Below are positions 32,691-40,982 of a stretch of DNA of 64,000 nucleotides, piece after piece. The DNA comes from UBA1740 sp045587025. Its GTDB lineage: Bacteria > Bacillota > Clostridia > Oscillospirales > CAG-272. The DNA lies in NCBI GenBank assembly GCA_045587025.1, contig JAZNBK010000053.1, positions 27,064-91,063 of the forward strand. The letters run 5' to 3'. The first letter of the stretch is position 1. Each line of letters begins with the position of its first letter. Made by a program: the position numbers and the translations under genes. The notes under the pieces are model-generated. The model had not been told where the DNA came from. It worked only from the letters and a program-made list of their open reading frames with translations, and did no database searches.

Positions 32691-32819
32691 GGTGAAATTT
32701 AAATATTTTTTCTATCGAACGAGCCGATTTTTTGTCGGCTCGTTTCTTTTTGACGAAATTCGCGTTATATACTTAATTTCAACTGAATATAAATATTAAA
32801 AAACGAAAGGGGCTAAAAA

Positions 32820-33101
32820 ATGGATAAGCTTTATTCAAGTGCGGAAAAAAACAAGGAATTATCCGAGACCGAAATCGAAAAGAACGGAGTTTTTTCACTT
32901 CTGCTCTCACTCGCCCTTATCTGCTCTTCCTTCTTTGTTTTTAATCTTTCAATTCGACTTAACGGAGAAGAAAGGGCGGGCGGCGTAATCAAGGAAGCAA
33001 TTCTTGCAGCGAGCGAAAAGTTAGAGGAAAACGAAGCTATCGCCGTCTTTTTAGGACTTGACGACTACCCCGCAGGATATGACGAAAAAGAAATCTATTG
33101 A
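32820..33101 (+). CDS. Single-span membrane protein upstream of the M50 protease
   Basis: 93 residues. A charged cytoplasmic N-terminus, one helix (VFSLLLSLALICSSFFVFNLSI, shown as overlapping parts, residues about 23-44) and an outer tail of about 45 residues. AAAGGGG precedes the ATG. Its end overlaps the following M50 protease gene by about 23 bases, so the two are probably made together. It may be a partner or inhibitor, in the manner of SpoIVFA with SpoIVFB, but it shows no LytM domain. Confidence 0.7.
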   Translation: MDKLYSSAEKNKELSETEIEKNGVFSLLLSLALICSSFFVFNLSIRLNGEERAGGVIKEAILAASEKLEENEAIAVFLGLDDYPAGYDEKEIY

Positions 33102-33675
33102 TTTTTTATTCCCTCTGCTCCCCCCTCTCGCCTGGCTCCTTACTCTGCTGATTTTCGAGCCGCTTTCGGTAACCCTCGCGCTCCTTTCCGCAATGCTCGC
33201 GCACGAGGGAGGGCATCTTTTTGCGTTTTTCATAACTCGGTCGGGCGCGCCCCGCCTTGTAGGCGAGCCCTGCGGCTTTGTCCTTATGCCAAAAAGACCT
33301 CTTTCCTACCTTTCCGAAGTTATAGTCGCTCTTTTCGGTCCGCTTATTAACCTTTTACTTGCGCTAACGGTAATTCTGACGTCCCGTCCTATGCCAAACG
33401 GCACTGAATATCTCTTCTTTTTCTTGAATTTGGCGAGCGCGTTATATAATCTGCTCCCCATCTCCTTTTTAGACGGCGGAAGAATTATTTTTTCTCTCTG
33501 CGCTATGATTTTCCCTCTCCCGATAGCAGAAAAAATCATCTCGCTTCTCTCTGTTTTATTCCTATCGGCGCTCCTCTTTTTTTCTCTTTTTCTTATAATG
33601 CGCTACGATAGCGGCTACGGAATTTTTATCAGCGTCGTTCTCCTTATCACTCTCTCTGCCAAAAAGCAAACATAA
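33079..33675 (+). CDS. M50 site-2-type intramembrane metalloprotease (SpoIVFB-like)
   Basis: 198 residues, about five or six helices. The zinc motif HEGGH (HExxH) is in the second helix (MLAHEGGHLFAF) and the second metal motif is LPISFLDGGRII, as in SpoIVFB, which frees pro-sigma-K in the mother cell. The exact start is uncertain: the ATG at 33079 has AGGA too close, and a TTG at 33058 is also in frame. Given the other sporulation genes in the window a sporulation role is plausible, but unproven. Confidence 0.82.
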   Translation: MTKKKSIDFLFPLLPPLAWLLTLLIFEPLSVTLALLSAMLAHEGGHLFAFFITRSGAPRLVGEPCGFVLMPKRPLSYLSEVIVALFGPLINLLLALTVILTSRPMPNGTEYLFFFLNLASALYNLLPISFLDGGRIIFSLCAMIFPLPIAEKIISLLSVLFLSALLFFSLFLIMRYDSGYGIFISVVLLITLSAKKQT

Positions 33676-33789
33676 GTGAGATTTCAAGAGAAAAAGGAAG
33701 TTAAATAGAGTTTTTGGGTAGAAAATCGCGTTTTCTTAGGGCTAATTCCGATTATTTCGTCTTTTTTGTGATTTTTTTCAACTTTTTTT

Positions 33790-33815
33790 GCAATATGTAT
33801 TGCATTTTCATATGA
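33790..33815. promoter_or_regulatory. Palindromes over the pot operon -35
   Basis: GCAATA-TG-TATTGC (33790-33803) overlaps the -35, and TCATATGA (33808-33815) lies in the spacer. Possible repressor site; short arms make it tentative. Confidence 0.35.
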
Positions 33816-33828
33816 TATTTGCTATAAT
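33800..33828 (+). promoter_or_regulatory. potABCD promoter
   Basis: TTGCAT, 17 bases, TATAAT, about 50 bases before the potA start. Confidence 0.7.
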
Positions 33829-33878
33829 GCTCTCGATTTGGATTTTAATTTTTTGAAAGGAGCATTTTGCTGGTATAA

Positions 33879-35003
33879 ATGGAAAAAATTATCGAGTTAA
33901 AAGGAATTTCAAAAGAATTTGACGGAGAACAGGTGTTAAATTCTATTAATCTATATATAAGGGATAACGAGTTCGTTACTCTGCTTGGCCCATCCGGATG
34001 CGGAAAAACCACTACCCTCAGAATAATCGGCGGCTTTGAAACGCCTGACGAGGGGGCGGTTTTCTTTGACGGCAAGGATATAACCTCTCTGCCTCCCTAC
34101 AAGAGACAGGTAAATACCGTCTTTCAAAAGTACGCATTATTCCCTCATCTCAACGTTTTTGACAACGTTGCGTTTGCGTTGCGTCTTAAAAAAGTACCGG
34201 AGCAGGAGGTAGCCCGCAGAGTTAAGGAGCTGCTCGAGCTTGTCGCCCTCAAGGGCTTCGAGCGCAGAAACGTAAATCTGCTGTCGGGCGGTCAGCAGCA
34301 GCGAGTTGCCATTGCAAGAGCGCTTATCAGCAATCCTCGTGTTCTTTTGCTCGACGAGCCGCTCGGTGCGCTTGACTTAAAGCTACGCAAGGATATGCAG
34401 AACGAATTGAAAAAAATACAGAAGCAGACGGGAATTGCCTTCATTTACGTAACGCACGACCAGGAGGAAGCTCTTTCTATGTCTGATACCGTCGTCGTTA
34501 TGGCAGACGGAGTTATACAGCAGATAGGTACGCCTACAGACATATACAACGAGCCGAAAAATGCCTTTGTCGCAGATTTTATTGGTGAAAGTAATATAGT
34601 CGACGGAATTATGAGAGAGGACTTCAAGGTTTCATTCTCCCATCACACCTTTGAATGTGTTGACAGCGGCTTTGAAAAGAACGAGCAGGTAGACGTAGTC
34701 GTTCGCCCCGAGGACGTCGACGTCGTTCCCGTCAGCCGTGGTATGCTCAAGGGAAACGTCACCTCGGTCACCTTCAAGGGTGTGCATTATGAAATTATAG
34801 TCGACATTGACGGCTTTAAGTGGATGATACAGTCCACCGATTACGTAGAGGTAGGCGCAAATATAGGTCTCTATATCGAGCCGGACGCTATACATATTAT
34901 GAAGAAATCGGAATATTCAGGTCAGTTCGGAGATTACAGCTCGTTCAGCGATGAGCTCGAGGAGCTATCCAATCCCGAGGTGGAGGAAGAAGATGAACGG
35001 TAA
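33879..35003 (+). CDS. potA: Spermidine/putrescine ABC transporter, ATPase
   Basis: 374 residues. Walker A GPSGCGKTT, Q-loop FQKYALFPH, signature LSGGQQQRVAIARAL, Walker B LLLDEPLGALD and the H-loop THDQ, followed by a C-terminal TOBE-like domain. It powers polyamine import with PotB, PotC and PotD, encoded directly downstream with overlapping genes. The best ribosome site (AAAGGAG) is 16 bases from the ATG. Between them is a minimal frame TTG-CTG-GTA-TAA whose stop abuts the ATG, so translation may start by reinitiation. Confidence 0.95.
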   Translation: MEKIIELKGISKEFDGEQVLNSINLYIRDNEFVTLLGPSGCGKTTTLRIIGGFETPDEGAVFFDGKDITSLPPYKRQVNTVFQKYALFPHLNVFDNVAFALRLKKVPEQEVARRVKELLELVALKGFERRNVNLLSGGQQQRVAIARALISNPRVLLLDEPLGALDLKLRKDMQNELKKIQKQTGIAFIYVTHDQEEALSMSDTVVVMADGVIQQIGTPTDIYNEPKNAFVADFIGESNIVDGIMREDFKVSFSHHTFECVDSGFEKNEQVDVVVRPEDVDVVPVSRGMLKGNVTSVTFKGVHYEIIVDIDGFKWMIQSTDYVEVGANIGLYIEPDAIHIMKKSEYSGQFGDYSSFSDELEELSNPEVEEEDER

Positions 35004-35823
35004 AAGATCCTTTCTTCAAACCGTCGCTGCATATCCGCATATCGTATGGAGCGTTTTGTTCATTATCGCCCCTTTGCTTTTCGTAATTTACTATACCTTT
35101 ACGGATAGCGAAGGACAATTTACAATTCAGAATATTGTAAATCTTGCGGATCCCAACTATCTTTCTATTTTCGCCCGCTCGATATGCTTCGCCATAGTTG
35201 CGACGTTTATATGTCTTTTAATTGCCTATCCTCTCGCTTATTTCATTTCCCGTATGAGCGCGGGCAGACAGCGCATTTTGCTCCTTTTGGTGATGCTCCC
35301 TATGTGGATGAACCTGCTTATCCGCACTTATTCCTGGATGAATATTCTTGAAAATAACGGATTAATAAATACGCTGCTCTCCAAAATCGGCGTAGGTCCT
35401 TTTCAGATGCTCGGAAACAGCGGAGCCGTCGTGCTCGGTATGGTTTACAATTTCCTGCCCTATATGGTTCTTCCTATCTGTACCGTAATGAGTAAAATTG
35501 ATATCCGCCTTATAGAAGCGGCGGGGGACCTCGGATGCAACTCCTTCTATACTATGACGAAGGTAATTATGCCTCTCAGCGTTTCGGGAATTATATCCGG
35601 AATTACCATGGTTTTCGTTCCCTCGGTCAGTACCTTCTATATTTCGCAGAAAATGGGCGGCGGAAACTTCGACCTCATAGGCGATACGATAGAGCGCCAA
35701 TTTATGCTCAACTATAACTATAATATGGGCGCTTCCCTTTCGTTCGTGCTTATGATACTTATCTTCATCAGTCTCGCCGTTATGAATAAATTCGGCGACG
35801 AGGAAGGAGGCATCGTAGTATGA
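34993..35823 (+). CDS. potB: Spermidine/putrescine ABC permease PotB
   Basis: 276 residues, about six helices. The EAA-type coupling loop IEAAGDLGCNSFYTMTKVIMPLS contacts PotA. The start is the ATG inside the potA end (11-base overlap) with GGAGGAAG before it. It pairs with PotC, which overlaps through ATGA. Confidence 0.95.
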   Translation: MNGKRSFLQTVAAYPHIVWSVLFIIAPLLFVIYYTFTDSEGQFTIQNIVNLADPNYLSIFARSICFAIVATFICLLIAYPLAYFISRMSAGRQRILLLLVMLPMWMNLLIRTYSWMNILENNGLINTLLSKIGVGPFQMLGNSGAVVLGMVYNFLPYMVLPICTVMSKIDIRLIEAAGDLGCNSFYTMTKVIMPLSVSGIISGITMVFVPSVSTFYISQKMGGGNFDLIGDTIERQFMLNYNYNMGASLSFVLMILIFISLAVMNKFGDEEGGIVV

Positions 35824-36665
35824 AATCGTTATCAAAGCTTTACACAGCGCTCATTATGCTCTTTTTGTACGCGCCTATCGTAGTAATGATAGTTTTCTCC
35901 TTCAACTCCTCGAACAGCTTGGCGGTTATGGAGGGATTCTCACTCGCTTGGTATAAGGAGCTTTTCCGCAGCGAAGAGGTTCTTAACGCCCTGTATAACA
36001 CCCTTATTCTTGCGGTTACCTCAGCCGCCGTCTCTACCGTTATCGGCACTGCGGCTGCTGTGGGAATTGACAAAATGAAAAGCAAAAGGACGAAGGGCTT
36101 GATTTTAGGCGTTTCCGACATCCCTATGATGAACCCTGATATAGTTACGGGTATTTCGATGGCGTTGCTCTTTACCTTCGCCATGACTATGCTCGGTAAA
36201 GAGAGTATTCTCGGCTTCTGGACGGTTCTTATAGCGCACATCACCTTTAATATTCCCTACGTTCTTCTTTCGGTGCTTCCGAAAATTCGTCAGATGGACA
36301 AGCATCTGCCCGAGGCGGCGATGGACCTTGGCTGTACGAAGCTGCAGTCCTTCTTTAAGGTAGAGCTTCCGAGCATTATGCCGGGTATCTTCAGCGGATT
36401 TATTATGGCGTTCACGCTTTCGCTTGACGACTTTATTATAAGCTACTTCACGGCGGAGGAATTTCAAACCCTGCCGATAGTAATTTACGGTATGACGAAG
36501 CGTACCGTTACACCTGATATGTATGCGCTTTCCACTCTGATTTTCGGTACCGTATTAGTTCTTTTGATAATTTCAAACGTAACTCAGGCGCGCTCCGAAA
36601 AGCACAAGACGAGGGACAATAAGCGCCGTCGCAGAGTAATAAAGGCAAAGGGGGAAATGGTATGA
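35820..36665 (+). CDS. potC: Spermidine/putrescine ABC permease PotC
   Basis: 281 residues, six helices. Coupling loop LPEAAMDLGCTKLQSFFKVELPS, and SLDDFIISYF typical of PotC. Starts within potB (ATGA) and overlaps potD in the same way. The C-terminal tail is highly basic (KHKTRDNKRRRR), suggesting a cytoplasmic end. Confidence 0.95.
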   Translation: MKSLSKLYTALIMLFLYAPIVVMIVFSFNSSNSLAVMEGFSLAWYKELFRSEEVLNALYNTLILAVTSAAVSTVIGTAAAVGIDKMKSKRTKGLILGVSDIPMMNPDIVTGISMALLFTFAMTMLGKESILGFWTVLIAHITFNIPYVLLSVLPKIRQMDKHLPEAAMDLGCTKLQSFFKVELPSIMPGIFSGFIMAFTLSLDDFIISYFTAEEFQTLPIVIYGMTKRTVTPDMYALSTLIFGTVLVLLIISNVTQARSEKHKTRDNKRRRRVIKAKGEMV

Positions 36666-37903
36666 AAAAAATTATAGTTTTTCTTCTTTTGATTACGCTT
36701 TTACTTTCCAGCGTCTTGCTTTTTTCTTCATGCGGAAGCAAGGTGAGAAAGTTCTATATTTACAACTGGGGAGAATACATGCCTCTCGGTGAAGAGGGTG
36801 GCGTACACATTCCAAAAGAATTTGAAGCGTATTATAACGCTACTCACGAGGATAAAATAAAGGTAGTTTACTCAATATTCTCGAGCAATGAGGATATGTA
36901 TGCTAAAATGAAAAACGGCACGAGCAAAATTGACCTTGTAATCCCCTCCGACTATATGGTGGCGCGACTTATAAATGAAAATTTGCTCCAGAAGCTCGAT
37001 TTTGAAAACATTCCCAATTTTTCGTATATCGACGCGCAATTCAAAAACACCGAAGGACAGGGCGACGGCCCCTACTACGATCCGTTTTGCGAATACAGCG
37101 TGCCGTACACCTACGGTACTGTCGGTCTTATCTATAATTCAACTATGGTAGACGAAGAGGACGTAGATACCTGGAGAGTTCTTTGGAACGAGAAATATAC
37201 GGGTATGATACTGAACTTCAATAACAGCCGCGACGCCTTCGGTATCGCTCAATACATTTTGAGCGCCGAAACCGGACATACCGCAAGCGACGACAACTAT
37301 GTAAACACGTCTGACAAATCCCGTTGGGACGAGGCGCTTCTGCTTTTGCAGGAGCAACGCCCCTTTATGCAGGCATACGTAATGGACGAGGTTTATAACA
37401 AGATGGAGAGCGGCGCCGCAGCCCTCGCCCCCTATTACGCAGGCGACTTCTACACTATGCAGGAGGTAAACGAGGACTTGGCTTTCGCCTACCCGAAGGA
37501 AGGAACTAACATTTTCGTCGACGCCCTGTGCGTTCCCGCTTCCTCGAAGAACAAGGATATTGCCGAAGAATTTATCAATTTCATTTTGGAGCCGGAGTGG
37601 GCTTTGGAGATTGCGGAATATATCTGCTATGCCTGCCCAAATACCGCCGTTTCCGAGAACGAGGACTATAGCTTTATCGGCGACGAAATCCTCTACCCCG
37701 ATACGAGCTCAATGCCATTCTACTATTTTGAAAACCTCGATAACGATACGCTTCAATACTCAAACTCCCTTTGGGAAAAGCTCAAGGTAGAAAGCTCGTC
37801 GGGCATCGGAATTTACGTTTTTGCGGGAGCTATCGTGCTCGGTTGTATCGTTTTTGCGTTAGTTTTGGCGATAAGAAAAAGAAATCTCAGGAAATATTAC
37901 TAA
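36662..37903 (+). CDS. potD: Polyamine-binding lipoprotein PotD with a C-terminal membrane anchor
   Basis: 413 residues. Lipobox FSSC (Cys24) marks a lipoprotein. The binding-protein fold shows FYIYNWGEYMP, KIDLVIPSDYMVARL, VPYTYGTVGLIYN and APYYAGDFYTM, as in the spermidine/putrescine group. Unusually, the protein ends with a hydrophobic helix (GIYVFAGAIVLGCIVFALVL, about residues 382-402) and a basic tail RKRNLRKYY. It would therefore be fixed to the membrane at both ends. Overlaps potC by ATGA. Confidence 0.92.
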   Translation: MKKIIVFLLLITLLLSSVLLFSSCGSKVRKFYIYNWGEYMPLGEEGGVHIPKEFEAYYNATHEDKIKVVYSIFSSNEDMYAKMKNGTSKIDLVIPSDYMVARLINENLLQKLDFENIPNFSYIDAQFKNTEGQGDGPYYDPFCEYSVPYTYGTVGLIYNSTMVDEEDVDTWRVLWNEKYTGMILNFNNSRDAFGIAQYILSAETGHTASDDNYVNTSDKSRWDEALLLLQEQRPFMQAYVMDEVYNKMESGAAALAPYYAGDFYTMQEVNEDLAFAYPKEGTNIFVDALCVPASSKNKDIAEEFINFILEPEWALEIAEYICYACPNTAVSENEDYSFIGDEILYPDTSSMPFYYFENLDNDTLQYSNSLWEKLKVESSSGIGIYVFAGAIVLGCIVFALVLAIRKRNLRKYY

Positions 37904-37909
37904 AAACTC

Positions 37910-37938
37910 TTGACAACTCAAATCTTTTAATGTATAAT
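37910..37938 (+). promoter_or_regulatory. rpmH promoter
   Basis: TTGACA, 17 bases, TATAAT, 7 bases after the potD stop codon; leader about 80 bases. Confidence 0.85.
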
Positions 37939-38023
37939 ATTTAGTGCGTTTATACGGGACGCGTACGTTAACTTTAGTATAATCAAAACATATACTTTCA
38001 AACTTTAAGAAGGAGGTGCCACA

Positions 38024-38158
38024 ATGAAACGCACATATCAGCCAAAGAAGAGACAAAGAAAAGTAGAGCATGGCTTCAGAAAAAGAATGGCAACCGCTAA
38101 CGGCAGAAAAGTTCTAAAGAGAAGACGCGCAAAGGGTAGAGCTCAGCTCACCTATTGA
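38024..38158 (+). CDS. rpmH: 50S ribosomal protein L34
   Basis: 44 residues, MKRTYQPKKRQRKVEHGF to RRRAKGRAQLTY, the complete conserved L34. AAGGAGG precedes the ATG. First gene of the rpmH-rnpA-yidD-yidC-jag-mnmE cluster, normally next to dnaA and the origin; here the polyamine transporter lies upstream instead. Confidence 0.98.
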   Translation: MKRTYQPKKRQRKVEHGFRKRMATANGRKVLKRRRAKGRAQLTY

Positions 38159-38180
38159 TTGTCACATAAGTGACCTTACA

Positions 38181-38220
38181 AAACTCCGATATCTCACTTT
38201 TGTGCCGTATCGGGGTTTTT
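38181..38220 (+). terminator. Hairpin between rpmH and rnpA (partial terminator)
   Basis: AAACTCCGATA/TATCGGGGTTT stem with one T-G pair and a T run; preceded by a GTCAC-ATAA-GTGAC palindrome at 38161-38174. It could reduce readthrough from the strongly needed rpmH into rnpA. Confidence 0.65.
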
Positions 38221-38250
38221 GCTTTATCGCAACAAAATGGCAGGTGTATT

Positions 38251-38631
38251 ATGAAATTCAAAGCAATCTGCGAAAACCACTTGTATACGAAGGCCTATAC
38301 TAAAGGAAAACGGGCGGTAATGAGCGCGATAGCCGTTCATATTCTTCCCGACTATGCATCGGAGAGGTTGAAGAAAGAGCATCCTCTCAAAATCCGTGTG
38401 AACCGTATCGGACTGACAGTTTCTAAAAAATTGGGTAATGCCGTTATTCGCAACCGTACAAAGCGTATTATTCGTGAGGGCTACCGCGCTGTCGTAACCG
38501 AAAACAAACTGAAAACCGGCTTTCTTATCGTTATTGTAGCGAGAGAAAAGGCCGTCGGTATGAAATCGCAAGAAATTGCCAAGGAGATTTATACCGCATT
38601 TAAAAAGCTGAATATGCTTGAAAGTCACTGA
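38251..38631 (+). CDS. rnpA: Ribonuclease P protein component
   Basis: 126 residues, basic. The RNA-binding signature IGLTVSKKLGNAVIRNRTKRIIREGYR is intact. It helps the RNase P RNA remove tRNA 5' leaders. The ATG at 38251 follows AGGTG; the longer frame would reach into the terminator hairpin. yidD begins 2 bases after its stop. Confidence 0.95.
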   Translation: MKFKAICENHLYTKAYTKGKRAVMSAIAVHILPDYASERLKKEHPLKIRVNRIGLTVSKKLGNAVIRNRTKRIIREGYRAVVTENKLKTGFLIVIVAREKAVGMKSQEIAKEIYTAFKKLNMLESH

Positions 38632-38632
38632 T

Positions 38633-38890
38633 ATGAAGTATATTTGCATCGCGCTTATAAAGGCGTACAGAAAATTCATCTCACCCATAAAACCGTCCTG
38701 CTGCAGGTTCACTCCTACCTGCTCCTGCTATGCCCTCGAGGCATTTAGTAAACGTGGCTTTTTTATAGGATTTGCTCTCACGGTTTGGCGCATTTTGCGC
38801 TGCAACCCCTTTTGTCGAGGCGGTTATGACCCCGTACCCGAGAAAAAATCCCGCAAATCTGACAGGAACATGGCTGAAGATGATAAATAA
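38633..38890 (+). CDS. yidD: Membrane protein insertion efficiency factor YidD
   Basis: 85 residues. LIKAYRKFISPIKPSCCRFTPTCS and YALEAFSKRG, then RILRCNPFCRGGYDPVP, are the conserved YidD body with its cysteines. It is thought to aid YidC-dependent insertion. Its position between rnpA and yidC is the standard one. Confidence 0.95.
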   Translation: MKYICIALIKAYRKFISPIKPSCCRFTPTCSCYALEAFSKRGFFIGFALTVWRILRCNPFCRGGYDPVPEKKSRKSDRNMAEDDK

Positions 38891-38910
38891 AGAGAGATTG
38901 GAATAAAAAA

Positions 38911-40026
38911 ATGAAAAACATTTTCGACATCATCAATATCCCTTTTGGATATTTTATGCGTTTTTGCTATTCCATTACAGGGAATTATGCTATTGCGCTT
39001 TTGCTTTTCGCATTGGCAGTAAAAATTCTTTTCCTTCCCTTTGGAATCAAGCAACAGAAAAATCAAATTCAAAGTGCGAAGCTTCGCCCCAAAATGATGG
39101 CTATTGAGAAAAAGTACGCGGGACGAAACGACAAGGCAACCTTAAATAAAAAGCAACAGGAAATTATGGAATTGCAGCAAAGAGAGGGCTATTCTCCGCT
39201 TGCCGGCTGTCTTCCTATGCTCATTCAGCTTCCCGTAATTTTGGCGCTCTACAATATCATTCGCAAGCCGTTAACCTATATCTGCCGCTTCTCGTCAGAC
39301 CTTATAAAAACGCTTGCCGCAAAGGTAAACGAGCTCTCCCCTGAAGCAATCAAGGACGTTGCAAACGAAGAAATCAAGCTTATTTCCAAGATGAAGGAGC
39401 TTGGCTTTTCAAATTTCGAAGCAATTGACGGTTTCAACGCAAATTTAATTCCTCACTTTGAAATGTTCCGCGGCTTCGACCTTGCGATTAACCCCACTAT
39501 TACAAGTATTCTTGTAATCATTCCTATCTTGGTTTTTGCTACTCAGTTCTTCACAATGAAGCTGTCGCGAAAATTAAATCCCATGGCGCAGATGACCACA
39601 GGCGCGGATGAGAACGTCAAGATGTCTAACGCTATTATGGACTTCTCTATGCCGCTTATGACCTTGTTTTTTGCATTCAATATGTCGGCAGCAATAGGTC
39701 TTTACTGGATTTATCAGTCGCTTATCAGTATGCTCCAGACGGTGCTTTTGGCTAAGTTTATGCCTCTTCCCGTTTATACCGAGGAGGATTTGCGTAAAGC
39801 CGAAAAGGAAATGAAGGTAAAGCCGCAGAAGTCCTCTGACAGACCTAAGGTCCGTTCGCTTCACCACATCGACGACGATGACGACGACATTGCGTCTGCG
39901 CCCAAATCCCCTACGCAAGCTAAGTCAAAAAGCGGCAAGACCGCATCTATGATTGAAAAAGCTCCCGTCAAGGAAGACAAAAAGGACGACGAACAAAACG
40001 AAAATAACAACGTAGACGTTGAATAA
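38911..40026 (+). CDS. yidC: Membrane protein insertase YidC/SpoIIIJ type
   Basis: 371 residues. 60KD_IMP core from about residue 25 with NYAIALLLFALAVKILFLPF, then GYSPLAGCLPMLIQLPVILALY, a loop of about 80 residues, and three further helices. The C-terminal tail is long, acidic and disordered (DDDDDIASAPKS, DDEQNENNNVDVE). In sporulating relatives SpoIIIJ is needed for forespore signalling. There is no lipobox, which differs from Bacillus SpoIIIJ. Confidence 0.95.
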   Translation: MKNIFDIINIPFGYFMRFCYSITGNYAIALLLFALAVKILFLPFGIKQQKNQIQSAKLRPKMMAIEKKYAGRNDKATLNKKQQEIMELQQREGYSPLAGCLPMLIQLPVILALYNIIRKPLTYICRFSSDLIKTLAAKVNELSPEAIKDVANEEIKLISKMKELGFSNFEAIDGFNANLIPHFEMFRGFDLAINPTITSILVIIPILVFATQFFTMKLSRKLNPMAQMTTGADENVKMSNAIMDFSMPLMTLFFAFNMSAAIGLYWIYQSLISMLQTVLLAKFMPLPVYTEEDLRKAEKEMKVKPQKSSDRPKVRSLHHIDDDDDDIASAPKSPTQAKSKSGKTASMIEKAPVKEDKKDDEQNENNNVDVE

Positions 40027-40043
40027 AAATTGAGGATATAAAT

Positions 40044-40982
40044 ATGAGAAAAGAAATTATTGCATCAGGCAAAGACATTCAATCGGCTATCGACAATGCA
40101 AAGGAAGCGCTTGGAGTTAGCCCAATCGACGATATAGAATATGAAGTAATCGACTTGGGAAGCAAGGGTATATTCGGAATTATAGGCGCAAAGCCCACGA
40201 AGGTCAAGGCGTATATCGAAATTCCCGACGCAAAGCCCGAGAGAAACCGCAGAAAAGATAACAGCGAAAAGAACAATTCCAAAAACGACGGTAAAAATCA
40301 AAGGAATAATAAAAATCACAGAAACCATAACAGAAGAAACGACACCGTTTCCGACGAGCTTCTCGAAAAAATCAAGAGCGAGCATAACGAAAAGGCGCCT
40401 TCGAAATCGGTGGCTATCCCAGAGGCAGAGCTTTCCTTTGAAAAGCTCGATATCGCCGAGGGCATTGATTTGTCCTACGACTTTGTAAACAAGCTCATTT
40501 CCAATTTGGGAATAGCTGCGACTGCAACGCTTTACGCTTGCAGTGACGGAACGAGAAGAATTACGATAGAGGGCGCGGACGCAAGCATCCTTATAGGTCA
40601 TCACGGTGACACGTTGGACGCTTTGCAGTACCTTTCCAATCTCGCAAGCGCAAAGAAAAACAGCGAGGGCACTAGGGACCACAGCAGAGTTACTATCGAC
40701 ATTGAGGGTTACCGTGCAAAAAGAGAGGAAACTCTGAGAGCTTTGGCTCGTAAAAAGGCAATGCAGGCGTTGAAAAACAACCGCAGCATAAAGCTCGAGC
40801 CGATGACACCCTATGAAAGAAGAATTATTCATTCCGAAATTCAGAGCATTGAGGGCGTTTCGACAAACTCGATAGGTGCTGATAACAACAGACAGATAGT
40901 TATCTATCTCACCGACAAGGCGCAAAAAAACGCTTCTGTAAATAAGGAAGCTATCGAAAAGGATACAGAAGTCGATGAATAA
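40044..40982 (+). CDS. jag: RNA-binding protein Jag/KhpB (Jag-N, KH, R3H)
   Basis: 312 residues. Jag-N domain at the start (IIASGKDIQSAIDNAKEALG, GSKGIFGIIGAKPTKVKAYIE), a linker very rich in Asn, Lys and Arg, then KH (ILIGHHGDTLDALQYLSNLA) and R3H (PYERRIIHSEIQSIEGVSTNS). In Firmicutes it partners KhpA in RNA chaperoning and cell-elongation control. GAGGA before the ATG; its end overlaps mnmE by 8 bases. Confidence 0.95.
   Translation: MRKEIIASGKDIQSAIDNAKEALGVSPIDDIEYEVIDLGSKGIFGIIGAKPTKVKAYIEIPDAKPERNRRKDNSEKNNSKNDGKNQRNNKNHRNHNRRNDTVSDELLEKIKSEHNEKAPSKSVAIPEAELSFEKLDIAEGIDLSYDFVNKLISNLGIAATATLYACSDGTRRITIEGADASILIGHHGDTLDALQYLSNLASAKKNSEGTRDHSRVTIDIEGYRAKREETLRALARKKAMQALKNNRSIKLEPMTPYERRIIHSEIQSIEGVSTNSIGADNNRQIVIYLTDKAQKNASVNKEAIEKDTEVDE

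Noticed and set aside
37904..38023. oriC next to rpmH
   Set aside because: Only a promoter and leader are present; no DnaA-box cluster or AT-rich unwinding region and no dnaA gene.
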